DNA of 54,060 bases from Mycobacteriales bacterium (GTDB lineage Bacteria; Actinomycetota; Actinomycetes; Mycobacteriales; Mycobacteriaceae), in assembly GCA_018376445.1 (NCBI GenBank), contig JAHABL010000012.1, forward strand, positions 1 to 54,060, read 5' to 3'. How positions within the stretch are numbered: position 1 is the stretch's first letter; the number at the start of each line of letters is the position of its first letter. The position numbers and the translations under genes are program-made. The notes under the pieces were generated by a model. The model saw only the letters and a list, made by a program, of their open reading frames with translations, made no database searches and was not told where the DNA came from. Below are positions 42,321 through 49,800 of the stretch, in pieces.

Positions 42321-42905
42321 CTAAAAAAGTTCTTCAATACGTGATTTGATGTAGTTAAAGCTCTTGTTGATTGCCTGCTTGGTGACACCTCGTTCCTTGG
42401 CAACTTCAGTTTGAGTTTTTCCGTCAATTACCAATTCCTTGTATAGCTCTTGATGATAGGGATTGAGAACCCCAACAACTTCACGCAATCGTCCTACTCG
42501 TGGGTCAACGTCATCAGAAAGATCCGTTATCAGCTTAGCCGTATGCAACAGTGGATTCTTATCCTCTTGTTCAAATTCATTAAGAGACAAAGCATAATTC
42601 ATCGGAAATGCTTCTTTCACTGCAAACTTCACGTCTTCGGGATGTGGTGCATACCCATGATTCGATTTGAATTTTTCAATAAACTCTTTTTCCCAAGCAT
42701 CCATCTTCACTTTTTCTTCATCTGTACGGTCTGGACGGATAGTGCGGTAGTAATTATCGACTTCACGGTCATCCAAACGATGAAGGTTATAAATATCCAT
42801 TTCAGTGACACCGTTTTCCCCTGGGTTCAAAGTCACTGAACTCCCATCAGCGTGTTTGTAAACATAGTAATCACGCTTGTTTTGATTCGTTTTTCTTGAT
42901 TTCAT
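42321..42905 (-). CDS. Sigma-factor-like HTH protein
   Basis: A 194-aa protein. The last 70 residues are a sigma-region-4-like helix-turn-helix (L-N-P-Y-H-Q-E-L-Y-K-E-L-V-I-D-G-K-T-Q-T, then R-G-V-T-K-Q-A-I-N-K-S). The N-terminal part contains an R-P-D-R-T-D-E-E block seen in small phage sigma-like proteins. It is the first leftward gene and precedes copy C of the 40-bp element by 10 bp, so it could direct transcription from that element. The start at 42905 has AAGGAG ten bases upstream. Confidence 0.75.
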   Translation of the reverse strand: MKSRKTNQNKRDYYVYKHADGSSVTLNPGENGVTEMDIYNLHRLDDREVDNYYRTIRPDRTDEEKVKMDAWEKEFIEKFKSNHGYAPHPEDVKFAVKEAFPMNYALSLNEFEQEDKNPLLHTAKLITDLSDDVDPRVGRLREVVGVLNPYHQELYKELVIDGKTQTEVAKERGVTKQAINKSFNYIKSRIEELF

Positions 42906-43366
42906 CAAAAATCAACTCCTTTACGTTTTGTGTTGGTTCACACAAGAACGAAAGAAGCTGATAGAAAGACTGGACTAACGGATTTTAGGGCACACGAAAA
43001 AGGCGCACTGAAACCACGGATAGAGCCAGAATTTTTCAGAATTAGCATTTTGAGGCAGAGTCCTGCCAATTAGCTATTCGAAATTTTCTATTGGTTCTTC
43101 CGTTCGTTTCGGTGCGCACCGTGTATGAACGTTGTTGGGTAAAGAAAATATCTGCGATTGCATCATACTTTTCCACAAATGCCGATATATTCTTTTCTGA
43201 AAACGTGATATAATATATTCGTTGGTTCTTTTTATGCCGAATTCGGCAAACCAAAATAGATATTAACCACAAGATAAATTGTACTCAGATGAGCTTTAGA
43301 AATCTTTGCCATCATTTTGCGGTGTTTTTGCAGTATTTTTTCTCGTGGCTGAAGGGAGCGTTGTTT
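42906..43366. promoter_or_regulatory. Divergent control region between early operon and ABC-3C operon
   Basis: A 460-bp gap without a convincing gene. It holds three dyads: GGCAG/CTGCC (43054-43067), the palindrome CGGTGCGCACCG (43110-43121) and the palindrome TGCCGAATTCGGCA (43235-43248). Phages normally place repressor operators here. An extended -10 for the rightward ABC-3C operon is at 43206-43214; no strong leftward promoter is obvious. Confidence 0.55.
43186..43220 (+). promoter_or_regulatory. Extended -10 promoter of the ABC-3C operon
   Basis: TGATATAAT with TATAAT at 43209-43214, inside ACGTGATATAATATAT, which also occurs at the GmrSD promoter. The -35 region is poor. The palindrome at 43235-43248 lies just downstream of the expected start point and could be an operator. 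Confidence 0.6.
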
Positions 43367-44548
43367 TTGACTGAATTCAATATTTCTTCGTACATTAAAA
43401 TCCTTTTATCTGGAATCACCCAATATCACCAGGGACCTCTTGGTATTTTGATATTGGGCTTTTTAGGTGAGCGGGAAGATGTCAACGTAACGGTCAATGA
43501 CAAGAAAGTTTCTCGTCTTGTAAATAGGAAAGATGATGTCGACGATGCACTAAAAATGGCATCAACTAGACCTGAAGTCATAGCTGATACCATTAATAAG
43601 TTTGAATCCGATATCGTTCCCTATTTAAATCCACATACCGAAGATGATTGTTTCGAAGCAATATTGAAATGCCTTAATGCCGATGCAACTGTTCCAGCCA
43701 GAAAATACACAGTTTTTTCTGAGATCCTTGAAAATAACGAGATTGGGCAGTTCCTAGCTATGACTTTCCTATACGCGATTAATCGCCCAAACAAGTTAAT
43801 GGAATCAAAGCCTGTCGCTGATGATTTCCCACTTCTTGATGAGGTCGGAAATGAGTGCCCAATTTGTCGTAAAAAGCTGACCAGGAAGGTTAAGGGTGTA
43901 ACTACGCGCCAATACGGGATAGTAGAAATATTCCCTAGCAATCTCGATGACGATATCGCTATTGACTTTGAAAATGCCCTAGCTCCACCAGTAAAGCTGG
44001 ATTCTTCAGATAACCAAATTGCACTCTGCCGAACTCATGCGGAAACATATCAGGCCGGTCCAGAGATTGACGAATACTTAGTGCTTTCCAGTTTAAAAAA
44101 ACAGTTTGCGACTGACTATGCATTACAGCAGATGTTGGCAGACCTTAACTTAGAAGATGAAATCAAAGAAGTAATCGATTCTTTGGCTAATTTACAGTCA
44201 GTTGGCACCCTCGAAATATTAAGCATGACAGCACTGAAGATCGATCAGAAAGTCTTGCCCGAGAATTGTCTATTAAAAAATTCCATTCAAAACAGCGTAT
44301 TGACCTACTACAAATACATCAGTGCTTTATTCGAGGAAATAGATGACTTTGATATTATCCAATCGGAAATAAAGAAAGCGTTTAAAGAGTTAAATTCTGG
44401 GGATTGGAGCCAACAAGAAATTGTTGAGAAACTCGCACAGTGGATTTTAGAGCAAACAAAAAGACCCGCACAGCATATTGAGGCGTGCAGGATTATCGTT
44501 GCTTTCTTTGTGCAGAGCTGTGAGGTGTTCAATGAAATTTCCAAATAA
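43367..44548 (+). CDS. ABC-3C system effector/C-terminal-domain component with HNH-like zinc domain
   Basis: A 393-aa protein, first gene of a three-component ABC (ABC-3C) defence system. The start is TTG at 43367, eight bases after AAGGGAG; the ATG at 43289 has no binding site. Near residues 163-225 there is E-C-P-I-C-R-K-K-L, then I-A-L-C-R-T-H-A-E-T-Y, an HNH/treble-clef nuclease-like unit. The remaining C-terminal part (residues 230-390) is helical and is the expected CTD that couples to the ABC ATPase. Function as the toxic effector is inferred from the family; it is not shown here. It overlaps the middle component by 17 nt. Confidence 0.8.
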   Translation: MTEFNISSYIKILLSGITQYHQGPLGILILGFLGEREDVNVTVNDKKVSRLVNRKDDVDDALKMASTRPEVIADTINKFESDIVPYLNPHTEDDCFEAILKCLNADATVPARKYTVFSEILENNEIGQFLAMTFLYAINRPNKLMESKPVADDFPLLDEVGNECPICRKKLTRKVKGVTTRQYGIVEIFPSNLDDDIAIDFENALAPPVKLDSSDNQIALCRTHAETYQAGPEIDEYLVLSSLKKQFATDYALQQMLADLNLEDEIKEVIDSLANLQSVGTLEILSMTALKIDQKVLPENCLLKNSIQNSVLTYYKYISALFEEIDDFDIIQSEIKKAFKELNSGDWSQQEIVEKLAQWILEQTKRPAQHIEACRIIVAFFVQSCEVFNEISK

Positions 44549-44756
44549 AGTCATATCGTACAATAAGAGTATCTTGGCTAAGCTACCAGTTATTTTGAAT
44601 GAACTTCAAAAAGGCAGCCAAAGTCCTGCTACTCTCTATAAAAAACTCAATAAGAAATTTGTATCAGTTGCGGAATTCTCAAGTGCTCTTGACTGTTTGT
44701 ATGCGCTTGGTGCAATTGAACTATTAGACGAGGGGGTGATTCAATATGTTAGTTGA
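44532..44756 (+). CDS. ABC-3C middle component (winged-helix)
   Basis: A 74-aa protein starting MKFPNKVISYNKSILAKLP, the usual opening of ABC-3C middle components of the MC6-8 type, with a wHTH-like body (A-T-L-Y-K-K-L-N-K-K-F and L-D-C-L-Y-A-L-G-A-I). It links the effector to the ATPase. ATG at 44532 is preferred over the upstream frame start at 44478, which lies well inside the effector gene. It overlaps the ATPase by 11 nt. Confidence 0.87.
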   Translation: MKFPNKVISYNKSILAKLPVILNELQKGSQSPATLYKKLNKKFVSVAEFSSALDCLYALGAIELLDEGVIQYVS

Positions 44757-46392
44757 ACTTAGCTGTGACAAATTCATTGAAAATGACAAACCACGCGGAC
44801 CTATACGGTTTACTACGGGTCTAAACTCTGTAATCGGGGCTAATGACGGGGCTAACTCAATCGGTAAATCAACCTTCCTTCTTGTCATTGATTTTATTTT
44901 TGGAGGTTCTGATTATGTGGACGAAGCGGCTGACGTGATCGAGAACGTAGGTCATCACACCATCAATTTTGAATTTGATTTTTATGGTAAGCACTACTTC
45001 TTTTCTCGTTCCACTGATAATTCCGCATTTGTAAATATCTGCGACGAAAATTACAACATCACTAATCACCTGAGCAAAGAAGATTACTGCAATTTCCTGG
45101 CAAAGTCTTATAGATTTGCTTCTGACAATCTATTGTTCAGGCAAGTGATGAGCCCATTTATTCGAGTTTGGGGACGTGATACTTACGACCATAGCAAGCC
45201 ACTTAAAGCTGCCAAAAACTCACCCGATAAGCAAGGTATTGAGTCTTTGCTTATGTTGTTCGGGAAATATGATGGCGTCAATGACCAAAAGGAAATTCTT
45301 AAGGAAGCCGAAAACAGGAAAAACGCGTTTAACTCAGCTCAAAAGTACGAGTATATTGCTTCGGTAAGCACTGATAGTGCCTATAAGAAAAATCAAAAAC
45401 GAATTGCTCAGCTTGATGAAGAGTTGAAAGAACTCTCAGATGAAAGCACGAAAGGTCTTGGAGATTTGAGCTCAATACAGGCTCAACAACTCGCAGATCT
45501 CCGCCGTCAACTATCCAATGCCCGCAGACAGCGAACAAAACTTTTAGCACAAAAGAAAAACTTTGAAGCGGAACGAAACCCTTCACGCCAGCAATTTGAG
45601 AAAGACTTCGAAAACCTCCAACAGTTTTTCCCGGAGGTCAACCTCCGAAAACTTTCGGAGATTGAGCAGTTTCATAAGCAACTAGCCTCTGTACTGAGAA
45701 AAGAGTTCACTGAGAGTTCTAAGAGCCTTCAATCAATGGTCGACCTAATCTCGGCTAACATTTCTGATCTTGAAGCAAAGATTTCGGACATTAGCGATAT
45801 CCCAAATGTTTCTCAAGCGATCCTTGATAAATATGCCGAAGTCCGAAAGGAAATCACGCAGTTACAAGATTCAAACAAAAACTATGTCACTAAGAAACAA
45901 TTGCAGGAAACCTTTAATACCTTGAAGGCAGCTTATGATGCCTTGATCCAAAAAATCTTTGAAACCCTGCAACAAGAAATTGATTCTAAGATGCGTCAAA
46001 TCAACGACGATATTAACTTGAGCAAGAAAACTGCTCCATACCTAACTATCTCTTCTGCCAAAAGCTATGAGTTCTTCACGCCGAAAGACCGTGGTACAGG
46101 GTCGGAGTATAAAGGACTAATCGTTTTCGACTTGGCTATGCTTGAAGAAACGCCATTGCCTATCTTAGTCCATGATTCAATCTTGCTGAAACAAATTCAA
46201 GATGAATCGCTTGAGAGAATTATTCGATTTTATTCAACGCAGCCCAAACAGGTATTCATTGCTCTGGACAAGGAGGAGTCATTTACACCCGCAACACAAA
46301 CGATGCTTAAGACATCTACTGTACTTCGCCTATATCCTGGCGGTGGTGAGTTGTTTGGTAAAGCTTGGAATGAAGAAAGCGAGGAAAAATAA
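44746..46392 (+). CDS. ABC-3C ATPase (DUF2326, SMC/RecN-like)
   Basis: A 548-aa ABC ATPase of the ABC-3C group. Walker A is G-A-N-S-I-G-K-S-T at residues 35-43. A long coiled coil covers residues 195-440 with only short breaks. The C-terminal DUF2326 part holds G-L-I-V-F-D-L-A-M-L and P-I-L-V-H-D-S near residue 475, the Walker B/D-loop region. Such ATPases are thought to sense invading nucleoprotein and trigger the associated effector. GGGGGTGAT precedes the start. Confidence 0.92.
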   Translation: MLVELSCDKFIENDKPRGPIRFTTGLNSVIGANDGANSIGKSTFLLVIDFIFGGSDYVDEAADVIENVGHHTINFEFDFYGKHYFFSRSTDNSAFVNICDENYNITNHLSKEDYCNFLAKSYRFASDNLLFRQVMSPFIRVWGRDTYDHSKPLKAAKNSPDKQGIESLLMLFGKYDGVNDQKEILKEAENRKNAFNSAQKYEYIASVSTDSAYKKNQKRIAQLDEELKELSDESTKGLGDLSSIQAQQLADLRRQLSNARRQRTKLLAQKKNFEAERNPSRQQFEKDFENLQQFFPEVNLRKLSEIEQFHKQLASVLRKEFTESSKSLQSMVDLISANISDLEAKISDISDIPNVSQAILDKYAEVRKEITQLQDSNKNYVTKKQLQETFNTLKAAYDALIQKIFETLQQEIDSKMRQINDDINLSKKTAPYLTISSAKSYEFFTPKDRGTGSEYKGLIVFDLAMLEETPLPILVHDSILLKQIQDESLERIIRFYSTQPKQVFIALDKEESFTPATQTMLKTSTVLRLYPGGGELFGKAWNEESEEK

Positions 46393-46617
46393 TTGGCTAG
46401 AACAATTAGCTACAACAAATTGTGGAAGCTCCTAATTGATAAGGGGTGGACGAAATCTGAGCTGGGTAAGCATGCCAATATCAGCCCAGCCTCGATTGCA
46501 AAACTGGGCAAAGGAAAAAACATCACGACCGATGTTTTACTCAGAATCTGTGATGCACTTGATTGTGACATTGAGGATATACTGGAAACCGTGAGGATAG
46601 ATGATGGGATTGGATAG
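46393..46617 (+). CDS. XRE-family regulator (YozG-like) of the ABC-3C operon
   Basis: A 74-aa Cro/CI-type HTH (L-G-K-H-A-N-I-S-P-A-S-I-A-K-L-G-K-G, then V-L-L-R-I-C-D-A-L-D-C-D-I-E-D-I-L-E). The start is TTG immediately after the ATPase stop, with GAGG eight bases upstream inside that gene, so it is translationally linked. It likely represses the operon. As no CI-type repressor is seen in the prophage, it may also take part in lysogeny control. Confidence 0.88.
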   Translation: MARTISYNKLWKLLIDKGWTKSELGKHANISPASIAKLGKGKNITTDVLLRICDALDCDIEDILETVRIDDGIG

Positions 46618-46641
46618 TACCATCTAATTGCAAAATATTGG

Positions 46642-46716
46642 ACACTTTAATTGAAAGTGTTCTAAGCCCTCTTAACTAATTTTCTAAAATGCTTTTGCAC
46701 TTTCGGATTTTAGTAC
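46642..46716. repeat. Two short inverted repeats after the ABC-3C operon
   Basis: ACACTTT/AAAGTGT (46642-46660) and CTAAAAT/ATTTTAG (46684-46713) form two hairpins before the main terminator. The 267-bp gap to the next gene holds these, the terminator and a promoter; no gene is seen. Confidence 0.5.
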
Positions 46717-46724
46717 AAATATAG

Positions 46725-46768
46725 GACATAGGCTAGCCACGAAAGCGAGCCTATGTCTTATTTTATAT
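46725..46768 (+). terminator. Terminator of the ABC-3C operon
   Basis: A perfect 10-bp stem (46725-46734 with 46748-46757) is followed by TTATTTTAT. Confidence 0.85.
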
Positions 46769-46835
46769 CTTGAGAAAAACTGGAATGCAACAAAAAGACG
46801 ATGCGTTAATATTTTCATGAAAAATCTATTTGAAC

Positions 46836-46864
46836 TTGAAAAATAAGGCGCCATTTGTTATAAT
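46836..46864 (+). promoter_or_regulatory. Strong promoter of the double methyltransferase gene
   Basis: TTGAAA (46836-46841), 17 bp, TATAAT (46859-46864) with an extended TG. AGGAGG follows only nine bases after the -10, so the transcript has a very short leader or starts inside the binding-site region. Confidence 0.85.
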
Positions 46865-46884
46865 TAATGGTCAGGAGGGATGTT

Positions 46885-49779
46885 ATGGAATTAATTAAAA
46901 TACTGAATTACCAGGGAAATAAAGCTTCATTGATGCCCTTTATCAGTGAAAATATTCGCAAGTACATTTCTCCTGGAGAAAATATATGCGATTTATTTGC
47001 TGGTTCAGGGAGCGTTGGCGCCTACCTTAAAGGCAGCTACTCTGTAGTTGCAAATGATGCTGAGTTATACTCATCTATCATCTCTTCTTCTTTGTTAAAC
47101 ACACCTTCAACCAGTTCACTACTAAATGCTAAGGAAGCTTTTTTTAAAGGATATAAAACAAATTTCCGAATGTTGCTTTCAAGTCATGAAGAGGCTGTTG
47201 CAAAGGAAAGAAATCTTCTTGTATCCGATTCTACAAATGGGTTAATTTCTTTATACGAGAGTTTCCCAACAATATGGAACGGATTAGATGAACTGATTAA
47301 TTATAAACAGCTTGGTAAAGATAATCAATACAATTTGTTCTTGTATTATTACTCGGGTAGTTATTTTGGGATCGAACAGTCTGTTCAAATTGATTCTATT
47401 ATAAAAACGATTCATGAAGTGGACAGTGTCGAAACTCAGAATGTATTACTGAGCTGCTTGTTTTATGCTATGAACGAAACAGTTTTTTCAAAAGATGGCC
47501 ATATGGCACAGCCGTTGAACATCGAAAAAAATAGCACTCGTCATCTTAAGCAAAGAAAAAGAAATGTTATTGCGTACTTTGAATCTAAATTAGATGAGTT
47601 CATTAAAAAAAGCCCTGAGTCTGAACCTATTGAAAAAAGCAAAGTATTTAATCAAGACATGTCCGCTCTCCTCAAAAACTCAGAGTTTAACCAACAACGA
47701 ATCAAGTTAATATATGCTGACCCTCCATATACTGACATGCAGTATTCTAGGTACTACCATCTGTTAAATGTCGCTGCTAAATATGATTACCCGGAGCCAA
47801 CTATCTCGAGAGGTAAGTTTACTAAAGGACTTTACACCGAGGGTCGTAATCAATCTGACTTGAGTAAAAAAAGTACCGCAAAAGGACGTTTGGAAGAACT
47901 GTTTAATTATTGTCACGAAAACGGCGTAGTGCTCGCTTTAAGTTATGCTTATCCTAAAGATGAATCAAACCAAAAGACCGATAGATATACTGTTTCTATT
48001 GAGGAATTGGTAGATATTGCGAAACGTGTATTCGGCAATAAGAGAGTGCAAATTGAGCTTAAAGACTATCAGCACGCGAACAATAGAAATAGCTCAGCTA
48101 AAGAAGTATTTGAGTACTTAATACTTTGCGGACAAGAGGTTCATAAATCACAATATGACTTGATTGAATTAAAAAATGAAATCAAGAGTCTCACCCCCAC
48201 CTCAAAGAATCCGGTATACAATACCCATTTATATTGGTCGCAAAAGTCTTTTAATGTAATCGACTCTTTAATAAGCCATCTTTCATCTGAAAACGATATA
48301 GTTTTCGATCCATTTATGGGTTCTGGCGTAACAGTACTAGAAGCGGTGCAGGGCAACATGAATCGAATTGGAATAGGGTGTGATGTAAATGAGATGTCAA
48401 AATTCATCACAAGTAATATTCTAACTGATATACCTCATTCAGATTTAAATCAATTATTTTCAAATCTAGAGAATAAACTAAATGATTTATCGCATTACTA
48501 CGAAACCAAATGTGACAACTGTGGCGGAATTGGAATTACTTCAAAAGTTGTATTTGACAAACCAGAACGAACGACAAATAGTTTTTCCATAAAAGCTATC
48601 TCTTACACTTGCCCGAATTGCAAAAAAAGAGTTAAAGAACCTGATGAAGATGATTATTCTAAATTCAGCACCGTTGAAAACGATCGATTTGTTCCAAATG
48701 TTCAACTGATACAGAATAGTAAAATTGCTGTCGGAGCTTCCGATAGAATTAGCGATATTTTTACTCCACGAAATTTCTCTGTGTTAAACGAAATTGTGGA
48801 ATATATTCAGGCTACTGATAGGGACGAGGATAGAAATGTATTAAACTATCTGCTTATGTCTATGCTGCATCTTGCAAAAATCACTGATACTCATTCTAAT
48901 TCGCAATGGCCACTATGGATTCCGAAAAGCAATTGTGTAGAAAAAAATATCATAGATTTATTGCGGCGTCGTATTAAGAATTTGGTACAAGCTAAAAAAT
49001 ATATTACTCAACACTATGCAAAGGGTAAATTGGCTTCGAATTACTCAGAACTTAACGCGAATGATGCTTTGGTATTAACCAAAGGAAGTCAGTACATTAC
49101 AAATGATGATATCCCAGATGATTCAGTTTCCTTAATAATTACTGATCCACCATATATGGACCAAGTGCTCTACTCTGAATATATGCAACTTTACAAACCT
49201 TTTATTGGTGTTGGTTTTAACTTACATGATGAAATCATTGTATCTTCCGCCCCGGAAAGAAACAAAGGTAAAGATGAGTACTTCACCCTTTTATATGAAG
49301 TATTTGAGATGTGTAAAAGGAAATTGAAGGAAAACAATATTATGTGTCTTTTCTTTCATGATAGTAACCTTGATGTATGGGTAAAGCTCCTACAGATTCT
49401 TGAAAGCAACGGATTTAAGTTCATTTCCCAAGAACACATTAAGAAGTCTAAGACGGTTAAAAACATCCTAAGCCCTAAAAAATCGCTAAGTGGTGATGCT
49501 GTACTTTTCTTTGAAAATACTCGTCAAGCGCTTCCCAAACCGATTACTACCACCTCCGTTGAAGATATTAAAGATTCAGTAGTTATGTTAGCAAAAAAAC
49601 TTCTCGAAAAACACGGAGATTTAAGCACACCGGAACTCTATGACTTGGGCATCATGGAAATGCTGATTGAAAACGGTTGGCTAGAGCAACTATCTAAAAA
49701 ATATAAATCCCTAGTTGAAATTTTCGAAGAACATTTCATTTGGAAAAAAGACTCAGCAAAATGGCACCTTCAAGCTTAG
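46885..49779 (+). CDS. Double DNA methyltransferase fusion (D12-like plus beta-type)
   Basis: A 964-aa protein with two methyltransferase units. Unit 1: N-Y-Q-G-N-K-A-S-L at the N-terminus, motif I L-F-A-G-S-G-S-V near residue 37 and motif IV A-D-P-P-Y-T-D near 278, the Dam/D12 adenine-methylase order. Unit 2: motif I D-P-F-M-G-S-G-V-T near 474, a zinc ribbon (C-D-N-C ... C-P-N-C, 543-578) and motif IV T-D-P-P-Y-M-D near 753. The start at 46885 is set by AGGAGG six bases upstream; the ATG at 46867 is too close to the promoter. Two units suggest methylation of both strands of an asymmetric site. It is convergent with the MTase-Mrr gene. Confidence 0.88.
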   Translation: MELIKILNYQGNKASLMPFISENIRKYISPGENICDLFAGSGSVGAYLKGSYSVVANDAELYSSIISSSLLNTPSTSSLLNAKEAFFKGYKTNFRMLLSSHEEAVAKERNLLVSDSTNGLISLYESFPTIWNGLDELINYKQLGKDNQYNLFLYYYSGSYFGIEQSVQIDSIIKTIHEVDSVETQNVLLSCLFYAMNETVFSKDGHMAQPLNIEKNSTRHLKQRKRNVIAYFESKLDEFIKKSPESEPIEKSKVFNQDMSALLKNSEFNQQRIKLIYADPPYTDMQYSRYYHLLNVAAKYDYPEPTISRGKFTKGLYTEGRNQSDLSKKSTAKGRLEELFNYCHENGVVLALSYAYPKDESNQKTDRYTVSIEELVDIAKRVFGNKRVQIELKDYQHANNRNSSAKEVFEYLILCGQEVHKSQYDLIELKNEIKSLTPTSKNPVYNTHLYWSQKSFNVIDSLISHLSSENDIVFDPFMGSGVTVLEAVQGNMNRIGIGCDVNEMSKFITSNILTDIPHSDLNQLFSNLENKLNDLSHYYETKCDNCGGIGITSKVVFDKPERTTNSFSIKAISYTCPNCKKRVKEPDEDDYSKFSTVENDRFVPNVQLIQNSKIAVGASDRISDIFTPRNFSVLNEIVEYIQATDRDEDRNVLNYLLMSMLHLAKITDTHSNSQWPLWIPKSNCVEKNIIDLLRRRIKNLVQAKKYITQHYAKGKLASNYSELNANDALVLTKGSQYITNDDIPDDSVSLIITDPPYMDQVLYSEYMQLYKPFIGVGFNLHDEIIVSSAPERNKGKDEYFTLLYEVFEMCKRKLKENNIMCLFFHDSNLDVWVKLLQILESNGFKFISQEHIKKSKTVKNILSPKKSLSGDAVLFFENTRQALPKPITTTSVEDIKDSVVMLAKKLLEKHGDLSTPELYDLGIMEMLIENGWLEQLSKKYKSLVEIFEEHFIWKKDSAKWHLQA

Positions 49780-49800
49780 AAGGCGCCATTTTTTATTTTA
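49760..49800. terminator. Bidirectional terminator between the convergent methylase genes
   Basis: An 11-bp stem with one mismatch (49760-49771 with 49779-49790) has T-runs on both sides, strongest for the plus-strand gene. It overlaps the methylase stop. Confidence 0.8.

Noticed and set aside
43042..43272. 76-codon open frame on the minus strand in the divergent control region
   Set aside because: It has no ribosome binding site, crosses the ABC-3C promoter and the 14-bp palindrome, and matches nothing I recognise.
43289..43366. Extra 26 N-terminal residues on the ABC-3C effector from the ATG at 43289
   Set aside because: No Shine-Dalgarno sequence there, whereas AAGGGAG is eight bases before the TTG at 43367; homologues usually begin near the TEFN-type sequence.
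46867..46884. ATG at 46867 as the double methylase start
   Set aside because: It lies three bases after the -10 box and would overlap the transcription start; AGGAGG is correctly placed for 46885.
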